NCBI RefSeq assembly: GCF_017052585.1
Contig: NZ_JAFFHZ010000001.1
Span: forward strand, 2,104,501 to 2,168,500
Direction of reading: 5' to 3'
Length of the DNA: 64,000 bases
From: Paenibacillus apiarius
GTDB taxonomy: Bacteria > Bacillota > Bacilli > Paenibacillales > Paenibacillaceae
The stretch's first letter is position 1; each line of letters begins with the position of its first letter. Made by a program: the position numbers and the translations under genes. Of the stretch, positions 1-8,166 are shown piece by piece. The notes under the pieces are model-generated. The model was given only the letters and a program-made list of their open reading frames with translations. It searched no databases and was not told the DNA's origin.

Positions 1-1788
1 TCTTCCGGGCAGCCGTAAGCACTTTGCCAATTAGGAAGTTCGTGCTTAGCCCTGTCCCTCCCGTTTGAGCCAAGCCGCTTCCGGTTGCTTGCATGCCCTT
101 CGGCGCCAATTTCCCTCCTGTGGCGGTCAATCCCATATACGGCACGCTCGCAGCCAATGATAGTCCAGCTCGTGTATAATCGCCGCGGGCAGCCGATATT
201 CCAGCGTTCGCCACACTAGCTGACTTTCCTACAACCGGTATCATCCCGACGACATCTAGCGCAAGCTGCACTCCATCAAGAAACTTATCCAAGAGGCCCT
301 TCTTCGGCCCCTCCGCAGCTTCCCCATTTTCCCCGGACTCCGGTTCCAAGTCTTTCACGTAGACGGGCGCTTTTGTCAGTCCTTCGATGCGAAGGCTTGT
401 CCCTTGGATATCCGTATCCCCATCCAGCACCATACTGCTGCTGCCGCACAGCAGATATACAGCCTCTCTCGCGTGAATATTCAGTTTCTTGTCGAGCCCG
501 AGCTCCAAATCCCTCTCTGTATGAAACACGATTGCTTGTTTACTATGAATCTCAATGCCCTCATGTTCATCCAGTTTGACGAAGACATGGTTCTCTTTGG
601 CGGTCAACATAAGGTCATTGCTTCCGAATTTCACTTCCTTGCCGAAGCTGGTTCCCCAATATTTTACGCCCGGGTTCGCCATCTTTGGTAAATCATGACC
701 GCCTCTGCGAACGGAATTCAAAGCAACCGCTTCTTCCTCCTGGCTGCTCGGAAAATACACCTGCGCTGCATCACCCACCTGAGGCATCAGTAGAACCCGC
801 TGTTTCCTTCCGCCGTGTATACGGAAGAGTAAGGGAACCAGCATGCTTCTTGCTTGGCTTGAACCGAGTCGATATTCAAATGTACCTGAACTTTATCTTT
901 CGTGACATCAATGATTTTTCCTTCCAAAGACGCCCCGCAAATATCAGGATTGGTCATCGGATTCTGCCGGATGCCCGTTGCCGGGCGCAGAAGGTATTCA
1001 TAAATGAAGGCCCCTTCGTTGAACCGGGCTATTGACTCCATCACGGTTAATTCCTTGTCTTTGAATACAATGCGGTCTCCGATGGAGTAGTACCGTTCAG
1101 TTTCGATGGAATAGCTTGTAACGTCCGTTTCCTGCAAAGCATCGTTATTGTGCCAGTCAATTAGCGTTCGCATGACGCTATAATGAGCATTCGTCATTGA
1201 ATCGGCCTTCCCATCTGGCACGCCTATCCACAGCTTCGGAGAATCCGCCGCCGCTTCGGGGATGAGAACCGCTCCGAAGCGCGAAGCCATTCGTTTGAGA
1301 AACTGCCAATCCGTTTCCTGATACTGCAAGGTGAATTGGTTTAATGAGGTGTTGTCAAAGGCAAGATCAATACAGTCGGACCCTGGGTATTCGGAAAGGA
1401 TATGATGGACAAGTTCGTGGCATAACATGTTACGATTCTGGAAGGAACGCGATTTCAGCTTGATATCCATACGGGAGGTATGAGATATTCCTTCCAATTC
1501 CAAATAGTAAATGCCCCTAACCGATTTAATGGCCATATCAGAGACTATACCGTGGAACAACGTTCTGACCGCATTACCTTCATCGATCTCTTGAATTTGA
1601 ATCGTGTCCGAATCACTGGCCATATCTATGTATCTGTCTTTTTTCTCTTCCGGTATAATCGCTGTAAGATGCAGATGCGCATGCTCGTTTACCTTTTTTT
1701 CAATTTGAACGCTGCTGAGGGTCTGTATTTCGTAAGGTGACACTAGCCGGATGTGTTCATACCCGTTCAGCTTGCTTGCTGTGCTCAC
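1..1788 (-). pseudogene. Evolved VgrG-type spike with C-terminal pre-toxin domain, frameshifted and cut by window start
   Basis: A GTG start at 1788 follows a GGGGGG Shine-Dalgarno. The first 333 codons parallel the intact VgrG at 5235-6659 almost throughout: both have SFQN, QYQETDWQFLKRMASRF and YTAEG..SG.Y. The frame then stops with TGA at 787-789. One missing base there explains the stop: the intact copy reads Tyr-Val-Met-Pro, here TAC is followed by TGATGCCT. In the next frame the protein resumes as MPQVGDAAQVYFPS and runs open to base 1 and beyond. After the spike repeats comes LDGVQLALDVVG...IPVVG...AARGDYT.AGLSLAASVP (about 85-300), which resembles the pre-toxin TG linker of polymorphic toxins. 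The toxic domain itself would lie outside the window. A sequencing error or a phase-variable slip cannot be excluded. The gene is last in the payload group. Confidence 0.8.
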
Positions 1789-1862
1789 ATAATCCCCCCT
1801 TCATTTGGGTGGTAAAGCAGTTCATAAATAGATACTTTACAGTCGCAGAAAAGAACTGAAAT

Positions 1863-2186
1863 TCATTTGATATCCGTTCCAGAGGCTTCAGCCTTCTCAC
1901 GGTATTCTTGCAACACTTGGTTGTAAGCTGTTTCCTCCATGTCTTGATAGCCGGTGAAGAATACTTTTTCGATCTGGCAATGATCAAACAGAAACGCTTG
2001 ATTAGCATCAATATTCCCTTCTGGATATAAGCATGCAATATAATCCCACAGCTTTTCGTTGTCTCCCGTCTTTTGCAGCCTTCCGTAAATCATAATTCTT
2101 TTTTCTCCGCCCTTTAGCAGAACAACAGAACCGTTGGGCAGCAATCTCATCGTTTCATCACGCTCCAATCGATCCATATTAATCAT
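1863..2186 (-). CDS. DUF4176 family protein
   Basis: A 107-residue protein with the pattern LPNGSVVLLKGGEKRIMIYGR, WDYIACLYPEG and VFFTGYQDMEE, which matches the DUF4176 family as I know it (usually LPIGSVVLLKGG...GCLYPEG). The family's biochemical role is unknown. In Bacillota it usually sits in type VII (WXG/LXG toxin) loci, so its place between a DUF4280 toxin candidate and a VgrG is notable. The start is uncertain: the annotated ATG directly follows the TAA of the upstream membrane gene and has a weak ribosome site. An internal ATG at 2150 (MRLLPNG) behind GGAG would also fit the family start. It may act as an effector accessory or adaptor. Confidence 0.7.
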   Translation of the reverse strand: MINMDRLERDETMRLLPNGSVVLLKGGEKRIMIYGRLQKTGDNEKLWDYIACLYPEGNIDANQAFLFDHCQIEKVFFTGYQDMEETAYNQVLQEYREKAEASGTDIK

Positions 2187-2579
2187 TTAAGTGAAATTAG
2201 CCAGTATACCTATTACTCCAACCATCAACAATACAGCTACAACAATAAAGATACAGGCAAGTACTACTCTATGTTTATCGGGGTCATTTTTTGTTTTGAT
2301 ATATGCTCCAGCTAAAATACATACACCTGCTACTAAGATACAGAAAATGGCTATCATTTCCACTATCCACAATTTATCTGTCATCAAATTATAGTTTTTT
2401 AATATTTTATTTGTGCCCAATAAGATACCGCCTACACCCACGAGCACCATACCTAAAACAGCAACTTTTGGATAGCGGTTTGGTTCTTTTACAACAAGTC
2501 TTATTGTAATGAAGGCACAACTGAAAACCAGTATGACGAACAATGGCCACGGTAAATAGCTAAAACTCATCCCGTCCAC
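2187..2579 (-). CDS. Four-helix integral membrane protein, probable immunity protein
   Basis: 130 residues with about four hydrophobic segments: LPWPLFVILVFSCAFITI, VAVLGMVLVGVGGILLG, IVEMIAIFCILVAGVCILAG and VVLACIFIVVAVLLMVGVIG. I recognise no named family. It starts 6 bases after the stop of the DUF4280 protein, whose tail looks membrane-active. A small membrane protein immediately downstream of a membrane-targeting toxin is the usual arrangement for immunity, for example with glycine-zipper toxins of type VII systems. That function is inferred from position and topology only. Confidence 0.6.
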   Translation of the reverse strand: MDGMSFSYLPWPLFVILVFSCAFITIRLVVKEPNRYPKVAVLGMVLVGVGGILLGTNKILKNYNLMTDKLWIVEMIAIFCILVAGVCILAGAYIKTKNDPDKHRVVLACIFIVVAVLLMVGVIGILANFT

Positions 2580-2585
2580 CTCTCC

Positions 2586-3512
2586 TCATTTTCCAAACCA
2601 TTTTTCCTTAAGATAGCTTACACCTGCACTTACTCCCACGCCCACAACAACACCTATCCCTATTACTCCTATAACAGGAGCTCCAAGTGCAGCAGCTCCT
2701 GCACCGACTGCTCCCGCCACAAACGTACCGCCAATAGATAAACTAGCAGCACCAACCAAATCACTGCCTTCATATTTCTGAAAGTCTTCATAAACGTCTA
2801 ACCCAGTTGTTAAAACAGCAGCTGGACCTGCAAATTTAGATACTCCTTTAATCACACCTACGCCTCTTCTAAATCTAACACTCTCAAATTCAGCAGCCGG
2901 CCCAAGCCCCGGAGCTTTTGTTACATAATGGGTTCGGTCACTGATTTTATCGATTACTTGTTTTCCGGCTATAGCATCCGCAACTCCAATACCGGAGTTT
3001 TTTATAAGATCCTTTTTCAATTGCTCCTGCCAGGTTTGAGCCGCTTCTTGCTCGTTTATGTCTTCCAACAGAGAAGCTCCCTCTAGATTCTGTCCATCAT
3101 CCTCAACTCGGATTTGCCCGCAATACATGCACATATTCGTTGAATCATTCAACAATGCCGGGAAATTCTCAACCGCCTTGTCTGACTTCCCGCCAATCCA
3201 CGGCATGGTAACCATTGGCATACAAGGCATTCGCGTCAAGACGCCATTACTCGCTGCCGTCGCCGAACCAACAGCTGGATTCATTCGACTGCCGCAAGTT
3301 CCAAATGGCATAATATTGATGTTCGGGACGTAGTCCATCACATTCATGATGGGCTTGCCCTTCACGTACACGCCATGGCTCATCTGCATTTTCAGTCTGC
3401 TCTTCTGGGAACCGAAGCTGCAGCTCAGTATTGCCCCCGCAACGACATAGCTTTTTTTGTCGCCGCTGCCCGGCTGGGGTATATTCCCCATCATATCTTT
3501 TTCCGCACTCAT
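2586..3512 (-). CDS. DUF4280 (PAAR-like) spike-tip protein with glycine-zipper C-terminus, candidate membrane-targeting effector
   Basis: 308 residues; ATG 9 bases after AGGAGG. Residues 20-135 carry the DUF4280 pattern: SYVVAGAILSCSFG near the start, NVMDYVPNINIMPFGTC in the middle, cysteines at about 31, 73, 97, 128 and 131. The family is regarded as PAAR-like and is expected to cap a VgrG spike and carry cargo. After a charged linker, residues 220-300 are very rich in Gly, Ala and Val with repeated GxxxG-like spacing (VGAASLSIGG, VAGAVGAGAAALG, VGVGVSAGVSYL). This resembles the membrane-inserting ends of channel-forming polymorphic toxins. The next gene is a multi-helix membrane protein that could give immunity. 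The tip role follows from the family; the toxin role is inferred. Confidence 0.75.
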   Translation of the reverse strand: MSAEKDMMGNIPQPGSGDKKSYVVAGAILSCSFGSQKSRLKMQMSHGVYVKGKPIMNVMDYVPNINIMPFGTCGSRMNPAVGSATAASNGVLTRMPCMPMVTMPWIGGKSDKAVENFPALLNDSTNMCMYCGQIRVEDDGQNLEGASLLEDINEQEAAQTWQEQLKKDLIKNSGIGVADAIAGKQVIDKISDRTHYVTKAPGLGPAAEFESVRFRRGVGVIKGVSKFAGPAAVLTTGLDVYEDFQKYEGSDLVGAASLSIGGTFVAGAVGAGAAALGAPVIGVIGIGVVVGVGVSAGVSYLKEKWFGK

Positions 3513-3540
3513 CGCCGTTCACCTCCTGCTCCAATAGAAG

Positions 3541-4068
3541 CTAGGCTTCATTTTCAATCTTCTTTAGCTTCAGCCCATTGAAGTCTCGTCGCAGAATGCT
3601 CTCTGCTAGAGCCAAATTCACCACGATGATCGTCTCCTTTATACCATCTAATTGGAATAACGGCGCTTTCCCCGCCCTCGTTCTATCAATGACGAGCCTC
3701 TTTAGCGTGTCGTTTCGATAAAATTCGCTCTGCGGGGAGAGGCAATTGAGACGCTGCGGAATCATGAGCCAGTATACATCCTGCCGCATCCGAATCATGT
3801 CGAAGATTCCAACCGGGCGATATTTTTGCCTTGGCAAGAACCTGGCTATCAACTGCTTCAGCTTGTCCGACAAGAGTGGAATTGGCCTCTCTATGAAATC
3901 TACATATTCTATGTGATCACGTTGTTGAACCTGGAACTGCAGTGTCAGACGATCCAATTCACTTCCTCTCGCCTCGGTTAGCATGTCTTTATGGACTATC
4001 TTCGAAATTCCAGCTGGTACAATGGCATCTGGGATGCGTTCATCCTGCGAGAGGATAAAATAGCTCAT
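3541..4068 (-). CDS. Unknown protein of the injection locus, possibly Imm11/DUF1629-like
   Basis: 175 residues, cytosolic in composition, no signal peptide or membrane segment. The C-terminal stretch (KAPLFQLDGI, IIVVNLALAESILRRDFNGLKL) faintly recalls the DUF1629/Imm11 pattern in which a protein ends with 'seel...gl.Gl.f', but I cannot confirm it. It begins 19 bases downstream of the pentapeptide-repeat gene and is followed by the DUF4280 effector candidate. It is therefore probably an effector adaptor, chaperone or immunity-type protein of the payload module. Start ATG at 4068 follows GGAGACGGGAG. Confidence 0.5.
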   Translation of the reverse strand: MSYFILSQDERIPDAIVPAGISKIVHKDMLTEARGSELDRLTLQFQVQQRDHIEYVDFIERPIPLLSDKLKQLIARFLPRQKYRPVGIFDMIRMRQDVYWLMIPQRLNCLSPQSEFYRNDTLKRLVIDRTRAGKAPLFQLDGIKETIIVVNLALAESILRRDFNGLKLKKIENEA

Positions 4069-4087
4069 CTCCCGTCTCCTTTCCCCT

Positions 4088-5221
4088 TTACACTTTCCAT
4101 AGCACCTGTGTTTGTTGAATCTCGTTCAAGTGAACGCTCTCTCTCTGTTTTACAGAAAACACCGCATTTTTCATGTTCGCTCCGTCAAAGACGGCATCAA
4201 TTATATTGGCGTCGGAGAAATCTGCACCATACAGCCGCGCTCCTGTGAAATCGGCTCCTTCTACATTTGATCCGGCAAAGCTTAATGCCGATATACCGGG
4301 CATATAGAGAAAACGCGATTCCTCCCAACCGTTCGATCCTTCAATATCACGGAAAACGGCTCCCTTGAGATCGCAATCGCGGAATTCAGCGCCATGAATC
4401 TTGCAGCGGGAGAAATCTGCCCCCTTCAAGTCGGAGCCAATCCACCTTGTTCCAATAAGCACACAGTCTCGCAACAGGCTATGCGACAACTCGCTGTCAA
4501 TGAAGTCGGAATAACGAAAGTCGAGTTGTCCGTAGTCCCCATCAGTCAATTTAAGATTCCGAAATGACTCATATGCATACTCACCATCGTTTTTCTCGTC
4601 CAGCCATGCCTTGACGGCTTGCAGTTCCTGCTCCCGTTCGTCCTGTTTGAACACTGCCTCACTGATATCCATATATTCTCCTACCCGGATCTCGAACATG
4701 GGCTCCTTGACGATATCCCGGTACTCCTTCAGCTGTACCGCTCTTGGCAAGGCATATCTCGCCAATGCAATGACGTAGCGATGAATGAAAAGCGCTTCGT
4801 GGAGCAGAATTCTTTCCACAACAGGGAGAGTCACTGCTCCCCCATACAGCTGACGGCTAGCAGTTAATCTCTTACCCAATATATCCAGATGGCGGAACGC
4901 CCACGTGGCATCATAGCTCCCTGCACACGGCGCACCGTCAAATAACCAGTTGGTGTCCATGGCCTCGACGAGGTAAGTGTACCTTCCTTCTGCAATTTCA
5001 GTACGCAGCATGGAATACATCAAGTATCCGATGGCACCTTTGTCTCCCTGATCCTGCGCATCCGTTATCGTTCGGCACATATCCGTGAAGGAAGAAATAA
5101 ACTCTTCGGCACGCTGCGCCTTATGCAACTGAAAATCCCTCTCCAATATAAGCAGCATGTTCATCCGTTCCCGCCGTACGACATGCTCCCGGAAATGGGC
5201 AATTGACTCGGCCTTCTTCAC
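4088..5221 (-). CDS. Pentapeptide-repeat protein of the injection locus
   Basis: 377 residues; GTG start 13 bases after the VgrG stop. Residues 1-210 are alpha-helical and charged, with no family I recognise. Residues from about 225 to 360 contain a run of A(D/N)LXX-like five-residue repeats: LKGADFSRC, IHGAEFRDC, LKGAVFRD, VEGADFTGA, LYGADFSDA, IDAVFDGA and MKNAVF. These predict a right-handed quadrilateral beta-helix. Pentapeptide proteins also occur beside VgrG genes in Gram-negative type VI loci, where they act as spike adaptors or effectors. The immediate VgrG neighbour suggests the same here, but no activity can be read from the sequence. Confidence 0.8.
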   Translation of the reverse strand: MKKAESIAHFREHVVRRERMNMLLILERDFQLHKAQRAEEFISSFTDMCRTITDAQDQGDKGAIGYLMYSMLRTEIAEGRYTYLVEAMDTNWLFDGAPCAGSYDATWAFRHLDILGKRLTASRQLYGGAVTLPVVERILLHEALFIHRYVIALARYALPRAVQLKEYRDIVKEPMFEIRVGEYMDISEAVFKQDEREQELQAVKAWLDEKNDGEYAYESFRNLKLTDGDYGQLDFRYSDFIDSELSHSLLRDCVLIGTRWIGSDLKGADFSRCKIHGAEFRDCDLKGAVFRDIEGSNGWEESRFLYMPGISALSFAGSNVEGADFTGARLYGADFSDANIIDAVFDGANMKNAVFSVKQRESVHLNEIQQTQVLWKV

Positions 5222-5234
5222 TTCATCCCCCCAC

Positions 5235-6659
5235 TTAGTTCGTCTTCAGTTCCTTCCCGATAATCGTGGCATTTCCGTCCAGCTTAATGCTGCTCTCCTT
5301 GCACGACATACTGATTTCATTTTTGGCCGATATGACGACTTTCTTCCCGGAATCCATGAGAATACTATCCTCTGACGTAATTTTGATGTTTTTCTTGCTA
5401 AAAATCTCAATTCCGTTCTTCTCATTCAGCCTGATGAAAATCTCGCCGTCTTTTGCAGTAATCACAATCTCGTCCGGGCTCATCATCAGTTCCTTGCCGG
5501 AAGCCGTTCGGAAATATTTGATGTTCGGGTTGCCGAGCTTGTTCGTCCCGCCCTCCGTCGAGTCTTGGCGGACCGAACTGCTTGCCACGCCCTCTTCTTC
5601 TTTTTCGCTTGGGAAATAGATCCGCACGGTGTCGCCAAGCTCGGGCATGACGTACCAGCCGCTATGACCTTCTGCCGTGTACACCGAAGTATATGGAAAC
5701 CAGTGGGCCTCGCCCTTGTTCTGCTTCTCATCGATATCCAAGTGCACCCTTACCTTATCTTTGGCGATGTCGATGACTTTGCCTTGCAGCGAAGCGCCGA
5801 CAATCTGACGATTGTAGAGCACCTTCTGGCGCAGTCCTTTGTGCAAACATAGCACGTACCGATGCATCAGCAGACCGTTCTTCACTTCCGTCAGCGCCTC
5901 GCATACGTACAAGCTCTTGCCTTTGAACCCAATCCAACTGCCAAGCTCCAGCACCCTGTCCGTCTCCACCTCATAGTAGATAAAGTCATTCTCGTCCACG
6001 TTCGGAGAATCGTTTTCGGCAAAATAACGATATGTGGTCATCCGCTTTCTGACCGTATAATGGTAGTCTTCCAAGCGGGTTTGCGAGCTGCTCTCGAAAA
6101 TACCGAAGTAAAATTTGGGGCGATCGAATACCGCAGCGGGCATTAAGCTCGTATGAAAGCGGGACGCCATTCGTTTGAGAAACTGCCAATCGGTTTCCTG
6201 ATATTGCGCGGTGAACCGTCCCAATCTCGCATTGTCGGTAGCTTCATCCACCACATCCATGCCCGGATAATCCAATGCAATCTCATTCAGCAGCATCGGG
6301 ATCGTCATGGCTTTGTTCTGAAAGGATCGGCTCTTCCGTTTCACATCCAGCTTATAAGAATGAGACACGGCCTCCACCTCAAGATAATAGATGTCACGCA
6401 CAACCTTGATCCCAATATGGAGCACGATGCCGCTGAACAACGGTTTACTGCCGCCCTCCTCATCGATTTGACTGATCTCGATGGTTGTATCTGCGTCGGT
6501 CATCTCCACATAACTGTCCTTCAATTCCTCGGGTACGATGCCTGTAAATGTAAGCCGCGTATGGTCGTTAATTTTCTTTGTCAACTTCAGTTCCTGCAAA
6601 TTGACAAGCCGATAGGGGGCCACCTGCAAATTGTGATAAGTCAGAGCGGATTGACTCAT
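5235..6659 (-). CDS. VgrG-type spike protein (intact copy)
   Basis: 474 residues from the ATG at 6659, which sits behind AGGGAGG and overlaps the previous stop as ATGA; longer upstream readings have no ribosome site. The N-terminus (YRLVNLQELKLTKK, then TRLTFTGIVPEELKDSY) and the central QYQETDWQFLKRMASRF match the gp27-like part of VgrG and phage late-control D proteins. A segment from about residue 270 (GASLQGKVIDIAKDKVRVHLDID, HWFPYTSVYTAEG, MPELGDTVRIYFPSEKEEE) corresponds to the gp5-like OB fold. The end (GKELMMSPDEIVITAKDGEIFIRLN ... KKVVISAKNEISMS) is the beta-prism needle. It should form the trimeric spike that punctures the target. There is no toxin extension, unlike the copy at 1-1788. 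Confidence 0.85.
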   Translation of the reverse strand: MSQSALTYHNLQVAPYRLVNLQELKLTKKINDHTRLTFTGIVPEELKDSYVEMTDADTTIEISQIDEEGGSKPLFSGIVLHIGIKVVRDIYYLEVEAVSHSYKLDVKRKSRSFQNKAMTIPMLLNEIALDYPGMDVVDEATDNARLGRFTAQYQETDWQFLKRMASRFHTSLMPAAVFDRPKFYFGIFESSSQTRLEDYHYTVRKRMTTYRYFAENDSPNVDENDFIYYEVETDRVLELGSWIGFKGKSLYVCEALTEVKNGLLMHRYVLCLHKGLRQKVLYNRQIVGASLQGKVIDIAKDKVRVHLDIDEKQNKGEAHWFPYTSVYTAEGHSGWYVMPELGDTVRIYFPSEKEEEGVASSSVRQDSTEGGTNKLGNPNIKYFRTASGKELMMSPDEIVITAKDGEIFIRLNEKNGIEIFSKKNIKITSEDSILMDSGKKVVISAKNEISMSCKESSIKLDGNATIIGKELKTN

Positions 6660-7309
6660 TGCTTCGTCCTCCCTTCCTCCGATTCGCCGATAACGAGGGA
6701 ATCCATGAGGCCCCGGGCAATCGGCTGCCAATGTTTCATTTCCTCTTCCGTGCAATTGAACGTGCAGAGCAGCGCCTTATGCTCCAACTCGGCAAAGAAC
6801 ATCAAATTATACAAATTGGCATTCAGAGCAGGAGCCAGAAATTCGCAATATCCTACATGCTTCCCGCGAATCTCTCGGGCACCGTCTTCGTACCACTGCA
6901 GAATGGGCTGCGTTCGACGCAAAATTTGAATCATGGCCATCGTAAACTCTTCCATTTCTTCTTCCATCACGGCATGATCCGTATGGTTGAATGCGATGTT
7001 AATGGAGGTGCTGTCATTCGTATATATTATGTTAGGCCTTCGTTCCGACGGGTATTTCATGGCTGCGGCTTGGGGTGGCATCAGGTGAAACGTCCTGGGC
7101 AGCGGTACGCGGATTTTCCCGTCCAATAACCGTTCTTCCGTGAACGGTATCGTCTCCCCGTCTATCTTCAGTACAGTCTGGTGGAAAAGGAGGGGCTGAT
7201 CCGGTTCTGTTAAACCTTCATTATGCTTATCCGCAGCTTGCTCTTCACGCCCTTGATCCCCATATAACATGGAAATGATCTGTTCATCCATGTGCTCCAT
7301 ATCACTCAT
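6656..7309 (-). CDS. Unknown protein upstream of VgrG, possible DcrB/EagR-like chaperone
   Basis: 217 residues from ATG 7309 (MSDMEHMDEQ), placed 8 bases after AGAGG; its TGA overlaps the VgrG start. The N-terminal 35 residues are acidic and probably disordered. The rest (FHLMPPQAAAMKYPSERRPNIIYTN, SINIAFNHT, IRGKHVGYCEF, LYNLMFFAELEHKALLCTFNC) forms an alternating beta pattern that could be the DcrB/DUF1795 fold. In Gram-negative type VI systems EagR chaperones of that fold load effectors onto VgrG. The link is suggested only by position and general pattern; no motif proves it. Confidence 0.5.
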   Translation of the reverse strand: MSDMEHMDEQIISMLYGDQGREEQAADKHNEGLTEPDQPLLFHQTVLKIDGETIPFTEERLLDGKIRVPLPRTFHLMPPQAAAMKYPSERRPNIIYTNDSTSINIAFNHTDHAVMEEEMEEFTMAMIQILRRTQPILQWYEDGAREIRGKHVGYCEFLAPALNANLYNLMFFAELEHKALLCTFNCTEEEMKHWQPIARGLMDSLVIGESEEGRTKQ

Positions 7310-7358
7310 CTTCCTCACCTCTCGTTCATTGCGCCCCTATTGCTGGCATCCTCTTGCG

Positions 7359-8138
7359 TCAGTCCACAATCACCCGCTGCCGGCCGCCGTGCCGGACATC
7401 CGGCGCCAGCGCTCTGCCGCCCCCCGCTTCGCCCAGAATCCGCCGCAAGCCCGCAAATATCCTTTCATTGGTCAGCTCCCTGTACCCCGTTCCGAGCCGG
7501 TGCCCGAGATAATGCTGGATCACGTCCCGCTCCACGTCCCCGCCGTTCAGGCACAGCATGGCGAACCCCGCGTCATAAGCATGATCCGTTCCGCTCTTCA
7601 GCAGCTCATTCGCGAAATACCGCAGGATGAACGGAGACAGCGTACTGTGCCCCAAGCCCGCATAGGGCACATGGATGACGTTGAACGTATTGTATTCAGT
7701 CGCCAAGTCGGCGAAGCTCTGATAGTCCGCACGCAGCCGGGCGCCCTCCTTCAGCTTGAAGCGCCCCAGCTCCAGCTCGTCGGGCCGGACATGGACGTTG
7801 TCCTCATCGAGCACGATCTCCCCTGGAAGCGTGGTGAAGTCGCTCAATACCTGTTCCGCAAGAAAGCGGATTTTGAGCACCGTCTCCTTCCCGTTCGACC
7901 GATAGGGGAGTTCGAAGTCGCGCTCCAATGTGTATAAGCGGCCCTCATGCTTGACGATGCCTCTTGCAATCGTCAGGCTGCTGGCATGAACCTGAACCTC
8001 GGCCCCCGTTATAATCCCATCGGAGTGCCGCTGATAGGCGATGTCGGCGAACTGTCTCGGGTAATCCCGCAAATTTTCGAGCATGGCGGTCTTCAGAATC
8101 CGCCCTTTATGGAAGTGTGGAACATGATGCGTAAACAA
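7359..8138 (-). CDS. Unknown protein of the injection locus, possible baseplate component
   Basis: 259 residues; TTG start 6 bases after AAGGGGGG. The first half (PHFHKGRILKTAMLENLRDY, HSDGIITGAEVQVHASSLTIARGIVKHEGRLYTLE) is predicted beta-rich, and its layout recalls N-terminal domains of phage baseplate or TssK-type adaptor proteins. That comparison is weak and rests on pattern only. The second half is alpha-helical (LSPFILRYFANELLKSG, DVIQHYLGHRLG). It lies between the Hsp70-like ATPase gene and the VgrG group, in the same minus-strand operon. There is no membrane segment or signal peptide. Confidence 0.5.
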   Translation of the reverse strand: MFTHHVPHFHKGRILKTAMLENLRDYPRQFADIAYQRHSDGIITGAEVQVHASSLTIARGIVKHEGRLYTLERDFELPYRSNGKETVLKIRFLAEQVLSDFTTLPGEIVLDEDNVHVRPDELELGRFKLKEGARLRADYQSFADLATEYNTFNVIHVPYAGLGHSTLSPFILRYFANELLKSGTDHAYDAGFAMLCLNGGDVERDVIQHYLGHRLGTGYRELTNERIFAGLRRILGEAGGGRALAPDVRHGGRQRVIVD

Positions 8139-8166
8139 GACGATCCCCCCTTTCCCTCACACCCCG

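Noticed and set aside
2586-3512. Prophage tail operon as an explanation of the whole first region
   Set aside because: No capsid, terminase, portal, lysis or integrase genes are seen; FHA, PP2C, kinase and Hsp70 genes are foreign to phage tail operons. Not fully excluded for sequence left of the window.
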